DNA of 64,000 nucleotides from Methanothermobacter tenebrarum (GTDB lineage: Archaea > Methanobacteriota > Methanobacteria > Methanobacteriales > DSM-23052), in the NCBI RefSeq assembly GCF_023167465.1, contig NZ_AP025698.1, positions 1,408,763 to 1,472,762 of the forward strand, given 5' to 3'. A model generated the notes under the pieces. That model did not search any database, was not told the DNA's origin, and worked only from the letters and a program-made list of their open reading frames with translations. The translations under genes were made by a program, and so were the position numbers. Each line of letters opens with the position of its first letter. Within the stretch, counting starts at the first letter, position 1. This document shows positions 10,201 through 18,987 of the stretch, one piece after another.

Positions 10201-10319
10201 GGTTTATCCTTTCTGAGTCTTTTAATCCGCTCGTAGATATCCCTTTCTTCCCAGAAGTCCTGGACCTTCTCTTCGATACGGTGTGGTTGGTATGTTCTTT
10301 CAGCCTCCTGGATTGGCAT
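7203..10319 (-). CDS. ileS: Isoleucyl-tRNA synthetase
   Basis: Class I aminoacyl-tRNA synthetase charging tRNA-Ile, 1038 residues. The HIGH-type motif is HLGT in PPYCSGRIHLGTAWNK (about residue 55), and KMSKS is seen in GRKMSKSLGNV near residue 600. The editing domain lies between, including LVWTTTPWTLPANMAV. The C-terminal part carries the anticodon-binding domain and the extension found in archaeal and eukaryotic-type enzymes. The start ATG is preceded by GGGAG. It is probably co-transcribed with purL downstream and mat upstream (32-base gap). Confidence 0.97.
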   Translation of the reverse strand: MPIQEAERTYQPHRIEEKVQDFWEERDIYERIKRLRKDKPRYSFLDGPPYCSGRIHLGTAWNKIIKDTYLRFKSMKGFHVRRQAGWDAHGLPIEHKVEGLLGIKSKKEIEKIGIEKFVEKCREFAIKNKEVMTGQFKRLGVWMDWEKPYITFDPNYMESCWWTLKQAHKKNLLINDLRVITWCPRCETALALAEIDYHEKEDPSVYVKFPLEEEDHFILVWTTTPWTLPANMAVTVHPDFDYIYAKTGKETYLLAESLADAILGDYKIIKKVKGSELEGLKYEHPLKEEVPYHKNIKHHIIVGEHVTLTEGTGCVHTAPGHGPEDFEIGKKYGLPIFCPVDEAGKFKKEAGKYEGQFVKDADPYIIQDLKSKGLLFKSGTIRHRYGFCWRCKTPIIYLATQQWFLKITEIKDKMLDEIEKVEWIPSWAGESRFRNWIENAKDWTISRQRYWGIPLPIWICEKCGRIKVIGSIQELKENMIQGELKGDFIHRPYVDNIILECECGSQMKRTPDVLDVWIDSGVAGWASLYYPKEKRLFNRWFPYDFITEGHDQTRGWFYSQLGCGVIALDQVPYQKVLMHGFTLDEEGRKMSKSLGNVVEPEEVIEKYGVDVLRFYLLWANKPWEDLKFVWEELKNINKMFNILWNVYVFATTYMVLDDFNPYEHDEFKFRPEDQWILSRINSVAEKVTRALEKLLFHKATRELHDFIVEDLSRWYVRLIRSRTWIEKDDPDKIAAYYTLYNVLRTLIIIMSPITPHLTEDIYQNLVRGADPNVPESIHMLDWEYDPGLIDEDLEEKMDIVRDVIEACARARDKAKYKLRWPVRNITVVSEDKRILEAVESLKEVVMEQANTKGLDVTVEFERMKIHAKPNPKSLGPRLRGDMPLAMKKLQEEDGYNIKSILESEGVYTLTIKGKEVQLGEEDIIFETELPEDIVTAKFDGGSVFVDTKVTHEILSEAMARELIRRIQDMRKDLDLDVEAHIKVDVNCSKKFKDLVEPHREFIKNEVRAKTLSFQGEKIGYTKDWNISDEKLTISISKL

Positions 10320-10351
10320 AATAACTCTCCCATCTTAGAGGGTGTGAAAAA

Positions 10352-11557
10352 TTAGAACGTTTTAAGTTTCCCTTTTATCAGCATGTCTGTTATGGCCCCT
10401 ATATTCTCAAGCCATTCATCCATTATCCCTGAGATATCCCCTTCGACGTCTTCTATCCTGTAACCCTCCTCGAGGAGTACCTGGGACGTTGCAGTCTTTG
10501 GTTGGTTGATTGGCTTGCCTATCTGGCTCAGGATCATTATATGGACCTGTTTAACACCCTCCACTTCTCCTATGATATCTGAGGCCATCTGATTAGCTAG
10601 TAGGTTATATATTTTACCCACATGGTTTATTGGGTTTTTACCAGATGTGGCCTCCATCGACATTGGCCTGTTGGGTGTTATGAGCCCGTTCGCCCTGTTA
10701 CCGCGCCCTGCTGAGCCGTCATCTCCCATCTCGGCTGATGTTCCCGTGACTGTTATATAAACTGATGGTTTTTCCTCATCATATCTGTCAGCCGTGTTTA
10801 TGAACACTTCAACACTCCTCTCAGTGTATCTTCTGCTAAGATCTAGGATTTTCTCTTCTAGGATGTTTTTAACCTCTATGTACTCTTCAAGGTCTGCTAT
10901 GTGTTTGTCGATCATGGCAACCGCGACTGTTAAGGTTATTTTGTCCTCTTCCCTTAAGCCCATGACCTTCACGTCTTCACCGACTGCTGGATATTTTCTT
11001 TTGAACTTTCTAGAATTTAGCAGCCTCTCAGTTTCAAGTACTATAGTTTCTGTCTCTGAGAATGGGGCGAATCCAACCCCAAATGATGTGTCATTTGATA
11101 ATGGGGCGCTATCCCTCCTCGCGAACACATCCCTCAGTTCGCCGGAGCCGTGGCCTATCTTGCATTCTACTACAGTGCATGTTTCAACATCAAGGTTTCT
11201 TATATTCTCCTTCAAGTACTCCTTCGCTGCTCCTATCGCTATACAGTCAAGTCCTATCTTTTCATTATCAACTTCTGAGATGCCCCGGCCCGTTAAGAGT
11301 ATGCTTATTGGTCTCAGTATTTCACCGCCACCAAATTTTGGCGCTGACTCGCCTGCTGTTATCTGAACCTCATCAGTGTTATGGTGCATAATAGCCCCAA
11401 AATGTTCCAGATAAGCATTGCAAAGCGCTCTGCTAACAGACTCTGCTATACCATCACTTATACTATCAGGGTGTCCTATACCCTTCCTTTCGACTATTTC
11501 TATTTTTTGCTCTTCGATTGACGGCTGTCTAAGTGGTTCTACAATTATGTTCCTCAC
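10352..11557 (-). CDS. mat: Archaeal S-adenosylmethionine synthetase
   Basis: Makes S-adenosylmethionine from methionine and ATP. At 401 residues it matches the archaeal family, which is very distant from bacterial MetK. Characteristic segments are ERKGIGHPDSISDGIAE near the N-terminus, GHGSGELRDVFAR in the middle and GDDGSAGRGNRANGLITPNRP in the C-terminal half. The start is GTG behind GGGAGGTT with seven bases between. The product feeds the many radical SAM and methyltransferase enzymes of a methanogen, including cbiH and amrS in this window. Confidence 0.96.
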   Translation of the reverse strand: MRNIIVEPLRQPSIEEQKIEIVERKGIGHPDSISDGIAESVSRALCNAYLEHFGAIMHHNTDEVQITAGESAPKFGGGEILRPISILLTGRGISEVDNEKIGLDCIAIGAAKEYLKENIRNLDVETCTVVECKIGHGSGELRDVFARRDSAPLSNDTSFGVGFAPFSETETIVLETERLLNSRKFKRKYPAVGEDVKVMGLREEDKITLTVAVAMIDKHIADLEEYIEVKNILEEKILDLSRRYTERSVEVFINTADRYDEEKPSVYITVTGTSAEMGDDGSAGRGNRANGLITPNRPMSMEATSGKNPINHVGKIYNLLANQMASDIIGEVEGVKQVHIMILSQIGKPINQPKTATSQVLLEEGYRIEDVEGDISGIMDEWLENIGAITDMLIKGKLKTF

Positions 11558-11660
11558 AATGGTAACCTCCCGAGTCTATGAAAATAATTATTATGATAGA
11601 TATGATTTTTTGAATTGATAATATAAATAATATTATAATCTGGGAGGTAGGGTGACCCTA

Positions 11661-12014
11661 TTGAAAGTTTTGAACAAGACCAGAAATGAATGCCTTGGTA
11701 ATGTGAAAATCGCAGACACGTTCATTTCAAGATTCAAAGGCCTAATGTTCAAAAAAGATATAAAAGGGGGTCTCTTATTAGAGATGCCAGATGGTAGGGG
11801 GTGTGGTGGTTCAAGTATTCACATGTTCTTCATGAGAATACCATTAGATGTTATATTCCTAGATTCAGAGAAAAGGGTTGTGGACCTGGCCACACTAAAA
11901 CCATGGCAGATATACATACCAAAAAAACCTGCAAAATATATAATAGAACTTCCAAGGGGGAGGATAGCAGATTCCGGGACGAGGATAGGGGATATCATCG
12001 AATTCTACAAGTGA
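11661..12014 (+). CDS. DUF192 family protein
   Basis: Protein of about 117 residues matching DUF192: an N-terminal strand region followed by the core RFKGLMFKKD, SIHMFFMRIPLDVIFLDSEKRVVD, and the C-terminal IELPRGRIADSGTRIGD. The family is widespread in bacteria and archaea and has no firmly established function. There is no signal peptide here, unlike many bacterial members. The start is taken as the TTG at 11661, five bases after GGTGA; the in-frame GTG at 11652 lies inside that site. Its 3' end overlaps the convergent flavoprotein gene by ten bases. Confidence 0.85.
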   Translation: MKVLNKTRNECLGNVKIADTFISRFKGLMFKKDIKGGLLLEMPDGRGCGGSSIHMFFMRIPLDVIFLDSEKRVVDLATLKPWQIYIPKKPAKYIIELPRGRIADSGTRIGDIIEFYK

Positions 12015-12697
12015 TCCCAAAATTCCTTTGGTTCTTTGATAACCTGGACACCCTCTATACTCTCGAGGCGCCTCGTATTCTCCACATCCACACTCCTCAT
12101 ATGGAGTGTTATAATACTCCCACCTGATACAGCCCCATAAGGGCAAACCCTCTGACAATTCCCACATCCTATACATTTTAGAAGTTGTATTTCCACCCCC
12201 GGTATTATCGCATCCTGTGGACAAGCCGCAGCAGCATTACATGTTTCACACCTTCTGCAAATACTTAACTCCAACTTAGAGGGTATCACAGTCTCGACTT
12301 CACCCTCTTCCAAATCCACTGGTAATATTATCGTCCTAACTTTGCCTTTACCGGCTTGTGCAACCGCATTTGTGACGAGGGTGTCCGCTATCCCATGAAC
12401 TATCTTGGCTACCGTATTTGCAGTTGCAGGTGACACTATAAGCAGGTCATAACGGCCAAGGGATAATCTTCCAGTTATGGGAAAACTGAAACCCTCATCC
12501 CTTTCTAGTACTAATTCTCTATAGTATCCTCCCTCTAATTTCTTAACACGTTCAAAAAGGCCATACATTCTCAGAACTTCTTCAGCGGCCCTTGAGACCA
12601 TTATCGTGACCTTATGCTCCCTTGCAAGTTTTTCAAGTTCTTCGACGCTTTCAAGGAGTAAATGTCCGGCTCCCGTGAACGCCCATGCTATCCTCAT
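12005..12697 (-). CDS. Archaeoflavoprotein of the MJ0208 type (flavoprotein fused to a two-cluster ferredoxin)
   Basis: The N-terminal 150 residues form a UbiX/Dfp-like flavodoxin fold with WAFTGAGHLL and VSPATANTVAKIVHGIADTL, the FMN-binding type of segment. The C-terminal part carries two ferredoxin-like cysteine groups, CRRCETCNAAAACP and CIGCGNCQRVCP, each able to bind a [4Fe-4S] cluster. This is the architecture of the methanogen MJ0208 family, related to dihydromethanopterin reductase DmrX and to AfpA. It is likely a redox protein linking ferredoxin-level electrons to a flavin; the partner is not shown. It lies 15 bases downstream of glyA. Confidence 0.82.
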   Translation of the reverse strand: MRIAWAFTGAGHLLLESVEELEKLAREHKVTIMVSRAAEEVLRMYGLFERVKKLEGGYYRELVLERDEGFSFPITGRLSLGRYDLLIVSPATANTVAKIVHGIADTLVTNAVAQAGKGKVRTIILPVDLEEGEVETVIPSKLELSICRRCETCNAAAACPQDAIIPGVEIQLLKCIGCGNCQRVCPYGAVSGGSIITLHMRSVDVENTRRLESIEGVQVIKEPKEFWDHL

Positions 12698-12712
12698 CCT
12701 AGATCCATCCCA

Positions 12713-13984
12713 TCAGATAATGTCCAGGTACTTATAGGCTTCTGACTCTTCAAATGCGTAATGGACCCTCGTATAATCGGACATGAACTCTGAAACTTCC
12801 TCCTTCACATCCTTTTTATCTATGATCACCCTTTTTATATATTCTGCTATCTCGCCCATCTCTGACTCCTTCATGCCACGCCTTGTAACTTCTTGGGTGC
12901 CTATACGTATACCCGAAGGGTCATTTGACCTGTTAACATCATCCCATGGGAGCAGATTCTTGTTCAATATGATATTGTTATCTTCAAGCCTTTTAGCGAT
13001 CTCAACAGCCCTCCCAATATCTGAAACATCCATCACAAGCTGATGGGATTCCGTGAATCCAAAATCCTCACATAGAACATTAAACCCCAACTCATAGAGG
13101 CTTTCAGCGAGTTTTTTAGCATTCCTTATGGTGTCCTTTGCATAGGCCTCTCCAAATTCTAACATTTCAGCTGCAGTGATCCCAAGACCGGCAACATGAT
13201 GCAAGTGATGGTTACTCACAAGCCCAGGGAATACCGCCTCGTCTATTCTTTCTGCCAGCTCCCGACCACATAAGATTATACCACCCTGTGGCCCTGGGAA
13301 AGTCTTATGTGTGCTGCCTACTAGAACATCAGCCCCCTCCTTCAGAGGATCCTGGAAACGTTTACCAGCGATCAAACCTAATACGTGAGCCCCGTCATAC
13401 ATTATACTGGCGCCCACTTCATCAGCAGCCTCCCTTGCCTCTTCTATAGGATGCGGGAACAAGAAAAGACTCCCACCTAAGATTATCAGTCTAGGTTTTA
13501 ATTCGATAATCCTTTTTTTCATCTTCTCAGGGTCAATGTTCATCCTCTCCACGTCAAATGGGTGGGCCTGGATCCTTAACCCCCTCACACCAGCCGCGCT
13601 CACATTTGCATGGGACAAATGACCCCCATAGGGGATCTCTAATGCCATTATGGTGTCCCCTACACTTGTAAGTGCGAAGAATGATGCGAGGTTCGCCACC
13701 ACACCAGATGTGGGTTGTACATTTGCATGTTCCGCGTTGAAAAGTTTTTTGCATAAATCTATTGCCAATTCTTCAATTTTATCTATATAATAACAGCCTT
13801 CATAGAACCGTTTACCTGGCAAGCCCTCCGCATATCTATGGGAGAGGTCAGAGGTTAGAGCTTCTTTAACTCGCGAACTTGTAATATTCTCACTGGCAAT
13901 CAGATTGATACTATCCTCCATCCACTTATTATGGTCTTTCATGAAATTCCGGATCTTCTCAGCGTAAATTCGATTATCTACCAT
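12713..13984 (-). CDS. glyA: Serine hydroxymethyltransferase
   Basis: PLP enzyme interconverting serine and glycine with a one-carbon pterin; in methanogens the carrier is tetrahydromethanopterin. At 423 residues it has normal length. The PLP lysine lies in GSTHKTFPGPQGG, and the N-terminal INLIASENITSSRVKEAL and RYAEGLPGKRFYEGC segments are diagnostic. The ATG follows a GGGAG site. The adjacent flavoprotein, separated by 15 bases, suggests shared transcription and perhaps a link to pterin chemistry, which is inference. Confidence 0.97.
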   Translation of the reverse strand: MVDNRIYAEKIRNFMKDHNKWMEDSINLIASENITSSRVKEALTSDLSHRYAEGLPGKRFYEGCYYIDKIEELAIDLCKKLFNAEHANVQPTSGVVANLASFFALTSVGDTIMALEIPYGGHLSHANVSAAGVRGLRIQAHPFDVERMNIDPEKMKKRIIELKPRLIILGGSLFLFPHPIEEAREAADEVGASIMYDGAHVLGLIAGKRFQDPLKEGADVLVGSTHKTFPGPQGGIILCGRELAERIDEAVFPGLVSNHHLHHVAGLGITAAEMLEFGEAYAKDTIRNAKKLAESLYELGFNVLCEDFGFTESHQLVMDVSDIGRAVEIAKRLEDNNIILNKNLLPWDDVNRSNDPSGIRIGTQEVTRRGMKESEMGEIAEYIKRVIIDKKDVKEEVSEFMSDYTRVHYAFEESEAYKYLDII

Positions 13985-14170
13985 GGCTTATCTCCCTCAC
14001 AGTTTATACAAGAAAATTTCATCCCCACATATTAAGAGTTGGGGGACTCTCATACACTATTATAGTTTAGGTTTTTATAGTATTTGTCCCATTAAAAATA
14101 GAAAAAACCGCCGAGTGTTATCTATAAAATTGTTTAAATGCCAGTTAAAGAAAGATAATTCTGTGAAAGT

Positions 14171-14845
14171 TTATCCTCTAAGCCTTTTCATTTCTTCCAG
14201 GTTGTGGATGATCCTCTTAGCGTGCTGGTATGGTATGCTGACCATCACATCTTCGTCTTTGAGGTTTTTCATGTGCCTTCTTGATCCCACATCTGCGAAA
14301 CCATATGTTACTTGTCCTGTGAGGTATGGGCGGGCGCCCATGGTACTGCAGATGGGCCCGACATCGGCGCCGAGTGCATCTGAGATACTATCATATGCGT
14401 TGGCGTGTAATAATTCCATTGCCTGTTTGCCATTACATATGATGACTATTACATCTGGTGTGAATTTTGCCTTGGATAAGGGTGCGAATAGGATGCTGGA
14501 GAATATTCCGGGTTCTATTGCCATGTTTTTTTGCCATGACCTCTGGACTGATTGTATGCTATCATGGATTCCCATGGCGACTAGGAATGCCCCTGTTCTC
14601 ATGTTCTTTGGGAATTCCTTGGGGTCCTTCATACCAGAGTATCTTGCACCTCCAAAGCATTCTTCTTCCTCTGCTGTTGAATAGAAGACTTCCCCTTCAA
14701 GTGCCTTATCTATTTTCTCGCAAAAACGGGATTTTCCCTTTTCTCTGGGTATGTCTTCTGGTTCTTTAACCGACCATGCGATTGCGACTGGTTCCTTTTC
14801 CAGGTTTAATAATCTTGTGAATTTTTCCGAGGTTTCTTTATTCAA
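14171..14845 (-). CDS. DUF169 family protein
   Basis: Protein of 224 residues from the DUF169 family common in methanogens and anaerobic bacteria. Seen in sequence: PVAIAWSVKEPEDIP near the start, CFGGARYSGM and a C-terminal CSTMGARPYLTGQVTYGFADVGSRR. Conserved cysteines (ECFGGA and GPICST) suggest a cofactor or redox role, but no function is established. The start is a TTG at 14845 with only a weak ribosome site. It lies 40 bases downstream of hdrA on the same strand. Confidence 0.83.
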   Translation of the reverse strand: MNKETSEKFTRLLNLEKEPVAIAWSVKEPEDIPREKGKSRFCEKIDKALEGEVFYSTAEEEECFGGARYSGMKDPKEFPKNMRTGAFLVAMGIHDSIQSVQRSWQKNMAIEPGIFSSILFAPLSKAKFTPDVIVIICNGKQAMELLHANAYDSISDALGADVGPICSTMGARPYLTGQVTYGFADVGSRRHMKNLKDEDVMVSIPYQHAKRIIHNLEEMKRLRG

Positions 14846-14885
14846 AATAGGAGCCCCCCATAAAAAAAGTAAATTGTGTTGGGGG

Positions 14886-16862
14886 TTATTTTGCCGGTTC
14901 TTTGAATGCTGCTTCGATTTGTGCCATTATCTGTTTTGTCCTGAAGTGTTGTTGGTCCATTGCACCTGATGGGCATGCGGCTACACATGTTCCGCAGCCT
15001 TTACACAATGCAATGTTTACGTTTGCTTGGTCGTCTTTTATTTCAATGGCACCGAATGGGCATAATTCTACGCATACTTGGCATCCGCCGCAGACGTCTA
15101 GGTCTGTGACAGCCACTATCGGTTCGATTTCCACTTCTCCTTTGACCATTGGTATGGCTGCTCGGGCCGCTGCACCGGAGGATTGTGCTACTGAGTCTGG
15201 TATGTCCTTTGGACCCTGTGATACGCCTGCTAGGTATACTCCATCTGTTAGGGTGTCAACTGGTCTTAGTTTTGGGTGTGCTTCCATTAGGAACCCATCG
15301 GCTGACTTTGATAATCCGATGGTCTTTCTGAGGTCTTCGATTCCTTCTGGTGGTGTTAATCCGACGCCTAGGACGACCATGTCATATGTGTATTCTGTTG
15401 TTTTGCCGAGTAGGGTGTCCTCTGCTCTTACCGTTAATGTGAGGTCTGGGTTTTCTATTATCTCAGCTGCTCTTCCTCTGATGAATTTTATACCATATTG
15501 TTCTTGTGATCGTTTGTAGAATTCTTCGAATCCTTTACCAAATGCTCGGATATCCATGTAGTAGCATACTATTTCGGTTTCTGGAACCTTGTCTTTTATT
15601 AGTTGAGCGTTCTTCATGATGTACATGCAGCAGACCCTTGAACAGTATGGTTTTCCGATCTGTTCGTCCCTTGAACCGACACAGTGTAGGAACGCGATCC
15701 TCTTCGGTTTTTTACCATCTGATGGTTTGAGTACTTTACCTTCTGTGGGCCCGGATGCGTTGATCAGCCTTTCAAGTTCTATACCGGTTATTACATTGGT
15801 GTATTTGCCGTAACCGTATTCTAGCTTCTCTGTTGGATCATATGGGTCGTAGCCTGTTGCTACTATGATTGTGCCTACTTCTAGTTCTATTTCCTCGGGT
15901 TCTTGGTCGTGGTTTACAGCGCCTCTTTCACAGACCTCGTCACATAGGTTACATTCTATACAGTAGTCCTTGTTTATGGTGGCGCATAATGGGACTGCCT
16001 GTGGGAATGGTATGTAGACGGCTTTGGTCATTCCAATGCCTTCATCGAAATAGTTTGGCATTTCAATTGGACATACTTCCACGCAGGTGCCGCAGCCTAC
16101 ACATTCTTCTTCGATAATGTATCTTGGTTTCTTTTCGACTTTTACTTTGAAGTTTCCAATGTAACCGTCCACTTGTTTGACCTCTGCATAGGTTATGAGT
16201 TCTATGTTGTCGTGTTTACCCACATCCACCATCTTTGGTGAGAGGATACACATTGAACAGTCCAGGGTTGGGAATGTCTTGTCTAGTTGGGCCATTCGAC
16301 CTCCAATACTGGGTCTTCTCTCTACGAGGTATGTTTTGAATCCCATGTCGGCGAGGTCTAGTGCGGCTTGTATACCTGCCACTCCTCCTCCTATGACTAA
16401 TGCTTTGTCTTCGACGCTGACTTTTGATGCTTCTAGTGGTTCTAGTAGTCTTGCCTTGGCGACTGCCATCCTTATTAGGTCCTTGGCTTTTTCTGTTGCG
16501 GCTTCTGGTTCGTGCATGTGGACCCATGTGTTCTGTTCCCTTATGTTTGCGAATTCGAATAGGAAGGGGTTAAGGCCTGCTTCTTCCACACATCTTCTGA
16601 ATGTGGGTTCGTGGAGTCTGGGTGAACATGCGGCGACTATAACCCTGTTTAGGTTGTGTTCTTTTATGTCTTCTTGGATTTCCAGTTGTCCTGGGTCTGA
16701 ACAGTAGTATTTGTAGTCTTTTGCGACTACTACGTTGGGGAGTGTTGCTGCATAGTCTCTTACCTCGTCAATGTCTAATACTCCGGCTATGTTCACTCCA
16801 CAGTGGCAAACGTAGACGCCAATTCGTGGTTCTTCCATTTCTTCCTTTTTTTCTTCTGCCAA
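14886..16862 (-). CDS. hdrA: CoB-CoM heterodisulfide reductase, iron-sulfur/FAD subunit A
   Basis: Flavin-bifurcating subunit of the cytoplasmic Hdr-Mvh complex, which couples CoM-S-S-CoB reduction to ferredoxin reduction with hydrogen. The protein has 658 residues: an N-terminal CHCG domain, an FAD-binding Rossmann segment VIGGGVAGIQAALDLADMGF at about 150, and four ferredoxin-type clusters (CVGCGTCVEVCP, CIECNLCDEVCE, CGGCQVCVELCP, CKGCGTCVAACP). CVGSRDEQ with CSRVCC marks the HdrA family; these positions are all cysteine, with no selenocysteine. The start is TTG at 16862 behind AAGGTGG. hdrB and hdrC are not in the window, as usual for Methanobacteriales. Third codon positions favour A and C, as expected of a highly expressed gene. 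Confidence 0.97.
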   Translation of the reverse strand: MAEEKKEEMEEPRIGVYVCHCGVNIAGVLDIDEVRDYAATLPNVVVAKDYKYYCSDPGQLEIQEDIKEHNLNRVIVAACSPRLHEPTFRRCVEEAGLNPFLFEFANIREQNTWVHMHEPEAATEKAKDLIRMAVAKARLLEPLEASKVSVEDKALVIGGGVAGIQAALDLADMGFKTYLVERRPSIGGRMAQLDKTFPTLDCSMCILSPKMVDVGKHDNIELITYAEVKQVDGYIGNFKVKVEKKPRYIIEEECVGCGTCVEVCPIEMPNYFDEGIGMTKAVYIPFPQAVPLCATINKDYCIECNLCDEVCERGAVNHDQEPEEIELEVGTIIVATGYDPYDPTEKLEYGYGKYTNVITGIELERLINASGPTEGKVLKPSDGKKPKRIAFLHCVGSRDEQIGKPYCSRVCCMYIMKNAQLIKDKVPETEIVCYYMDIRAFGKGFEEFYKRSQEQYGIKFIRGRAAEIIENPDLTLTVRAEDTLLGKTTEYTYDMVVLGVGLTPPEGIEDLRKTIGLSKSADGFLMEAHPKLRPVDTLTDGVYLAGVSQGPKDIPDSVAQSSGAAARAAIPMVKGEVEIEPIVAVTDLDVCGGCQVCVELCPFGAIEIKDDQANVNIALCKGCGTCVAACPSGAMDQQHFRTKQIMAQIEAAFKEPAK

Positions 16863-16916
16863 TTAAACCACCTTTCTTATAATCTGGATATAACTATAAG
16901 ATGATGTAAAATCTAT

Positions 16917-16936
16917 CACAGTTATAAATAAAAGTT
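16917..16936 (-). promoter_or_regulatory. Putative hdrA promoter
   Basis: The minus strand reads GAAACTTTTATTTATAACTG, a TATA-like box with a purine-rich BRE-type stretch in front. A start site about 25 bases downstream would give a 35-base leader containing the AAGGTGG site before the TTG start. Confidence 0.45.
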
Positions 16937-17040
16937 TCTATTAGTGTATTTAAGTAAAATTTATATATGATGACCCTCAGGTTGTATTCCCTCCAGCATA
17001 GCCCCCACAAGAAGGTGACATGTCAGAGATTATAGTAGAT

Positions 17041-17063
17041 GGGCTTGTGGATTAGAAAAGCCC
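17041..17063 (-). terminator. Hairpin after the AEC transporter gene
   Basis: GGGCTT at 17041-17046 pairs with AAGCCC at 17058-17063 across an 11-base loop, 19 bases past the stop of the leftward transporter gene. It is a plausible terminator or 3'-end stem; there is no long T run. Confidence 0.35.
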
Positions 17064-17081
17064 GAATTCAGTGGGGTGGTT

Positions 17082-17984
17082 TCATCCGATAAGGCCTATT
17101 ATCAGTGGCAGGCTTATAAGACTGAGTGTTGTGCTCATAAATACACAAGCAGCGGTTAAACTGATATCAAGGTCGTTTTCAATGGATAAGACCATGCTAA
17201 GCATGGCGGATGGCATTGCGGCTTCTATAATCGCAACAGATTTTTCCAACCCTGAAAATAGGAATAATGTTACAATTAGAGCAGCTAAAAATGGTGATAT
17301 TAGAAGTCTAAAGGTGCTTACTATCGCAGCATCCTTCAATGAAGACCTTATAACCTTAAAATCTAATGACAACCCCAAGGAGATCATTATAAGGGGTACG
17401 GCCGCCCTTGAAAGATAATCTATAATATGTGATATGAGTCCAAGGGGCAAACTAAGGGCATTAAACGCCACTCCCAAGAAAAGAGCCCACAATGGGGGGA
17501 AAAACAACGTCCTCCTAAGAATCCTCCTATAATCATTACCAAAGATGAATGATAACAGGACCCCCATGGCTAAAAAGACGAACACAGACCCCATATCATA
17601 TAATATCGCCCTTAAAAGACCAGCATCCCCAAAAACCCCCAAGACTACAGGGTAGCCCATGAAACCCGAATTGACCATGGCAGCTGGCAATATTATACTC
17701 CAAGCCCGCCTCTTATTATAATATGCTATTCTAGTCCAGGAAAACACCATCACACCAATTAAAAGACTAACCATCACAGAAACAAAAGGCATCTTCAAAA
17801 GGGCCGTGATAGTTGAAATCTTCGAATTATAAATCGCGTTAAAGATCAAAGATGGTATAGCGATATTCACAACCACCCTATTAAGAGAATAAGCATCCTC
17901 TTCACTGAGAACACCCAGGGTCTTCGTGATATAGCCCAGTAAAACCATCAAAATTATTGAAAGCACAGTCTCAAAGGAATTCAT
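17082..17984 (-). CDS. AEC (auxin efflux carrier) family membrane transporter
   Basis: Integral membrane protein of 300 residues with about ten hydrophobic segments in the two-halves layout of the AEC family. It begins NSFETVLSIILMVLLGYITKTLGVL and has the family-type glycine/proline motifs MVNSGFMGYPV and ALSLPLG. Family members export or import small organic acids; the substrate here is unknown. No partner gene points to a substrate: hdrA lies upstream on the same strand but is separated by a spacer and a candidate terminator region. Confidence 0.85.
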   Translation of the reverse strand: MNSFETVLSIILMVLLGYITKTLGVLSEEDAYSLNRVVVNIAIPSLIFNAIYNSKISTITALLKMPFVSVMVSLLIGVMVFSWTRIAYYNKRRAWSIILPAAMVNSGFMGYPVVLGVFGDAGLLRAILYDMGSVFVFLAMGVLLSFIFGNDYRRILRRTLFFPPLWALFLGVAFNALSLPLGLISHIIDYLSRAAVPLIMISLGLSLDFKVIRSSLKDAAIVSTFRLLISPFLAALIVTLFLFSGLEKSVAIIEAAMPSAMLSMVLSIENDLDISLTAACVFMSTTLSLISLPLIIGLIG

Positions 17985-18049
17985 AGACTATCACAATAAA
18001 TATTTAAGTCATAGGATACCACCAAAAAAAGATAATATTGGGGGGTGGT

Positions 18050-18985
18050 TTAGTCTACTATACCATCATTGGTTATTTTAAAGACGCACTCACCCTCTGG
18101 TAGGTGTGGGCTGTCAACTAGCCTCGCTATCCTCTTGCCAGCTAACCCCTTCTTCAACCATATACGGTAAGTTGCCGCGTGTCCAAGCACGTGACCTCCT
18201 ATGGCCTTTGTCGGGCTCCCGAAGAAAGCATCAGGTCGAGCCTGGACCTGATTGGTTACGAAGATGGCTGCATTGTAAGTATTGGCAATATTCTGTAATG
18301 TATGCAAGTGCTGGTTTAACTTTTGTTGTCTTGTTGCAAGGGATTCTCTCCCCACATATTCCGCCCTGAAATGGGATGTGAGCGAATCCACTATGACAAG
18401 TCTTATATCCTTACCCTCCTGGATTAACTCATTCACCTTCTCAGCCATGAGAATCTGATGACTTGAATTAAAAGCCCTTGCAATGTATATCTTCTCCATG
18501 ACCTCCTCGATGTTAAGTTCGAAGGCGTTAGCTATCTGTTCAACCCTTTCCGGTCTGAACGTGTTCTCCGTGTCTATAAATACTGCCTCACCATTTAAAC
18601 CACCCCTATCCTCGGGTAGTTGGACTGTAACAACGAGTTCATGGGCTAATTGGCTCTTACCAGACCCGTATTCTCCGAACACCTCTGTTATGGCCTGTGT
18701 TTCTATTCCACCGCCTATAAGCTCATCTAACGCCTTGCTACCCGTGGTTATCCTTCCAATGTCTTTACGCCTTTCCATTACATCAAGCGCTGTTTCAAAG
18801 TCTATCTTCTCGGCTTTTCTAGCTGCTTCTATTATCTTCTCAGCCACCCCTTCACCTATATCCGCTTTAACGGATAATTCCTTGGCCGTGGCTGTTGCAA
18901 GACGCATCATGTCCCCAAATCCTGCTTCTCTAAGCTTTTGAGCCGTCTTGGACCCTACATTTGGGAGATCCTCGAGTTCAACCAT
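18050..18985 (-). CDS. radA: DNA repair and recombination protein RadA
   Basis: Archaeal RecA/Rad51 recombinase that forms filaments on single-stranded DNA and performs strand exchange. The N-terminal helix-hairpin-helix domain (LEDLPNVGSKTAQKLREAG) is followed by the ATPase core with Walker A GEYGSGKSQ, Walker B LVIVDSLTSHFR and the L2 region FVTNQVQARPDAFFG. Length is about 311 residues, the usual size. The ATG at 18985 is preferred because GGAG lies seven bases upstream; an ATG at 18991 overlaps the rpa stop but is too close to that site. It is coupled directly behind rpa, whose product prepares the same ssDNA substrate. Confidence 0.97.
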   Translation of the reverse strand: MVELEDLPNVGSKTAQKLREAGFGDMMRLATATAKELSVKADIGEGVAEKIIEAARKAEKIDFETALDVMERRKDIGRITTGSKALDELIGGGIETQAITEVFGEYGSGKSQLAHELVVTVQLPEDRGGLNGEAVFIDTENTFRPERVEQIANAFELNIEEVMEKIYIARAFNSSHQILMAEKVNELIQEGKDIRLVIVDSLTSHFRAEYVGRESLATRQQKLNQHLHTLQNIANTYNAAIFVTNQVQARPDAFFGSPTKAIGGHVLGHAATYRIWLKKGLAGKRIARLVDSPHLPEGECVFKITNDGIVD

Positions 18986-18987
18986 TT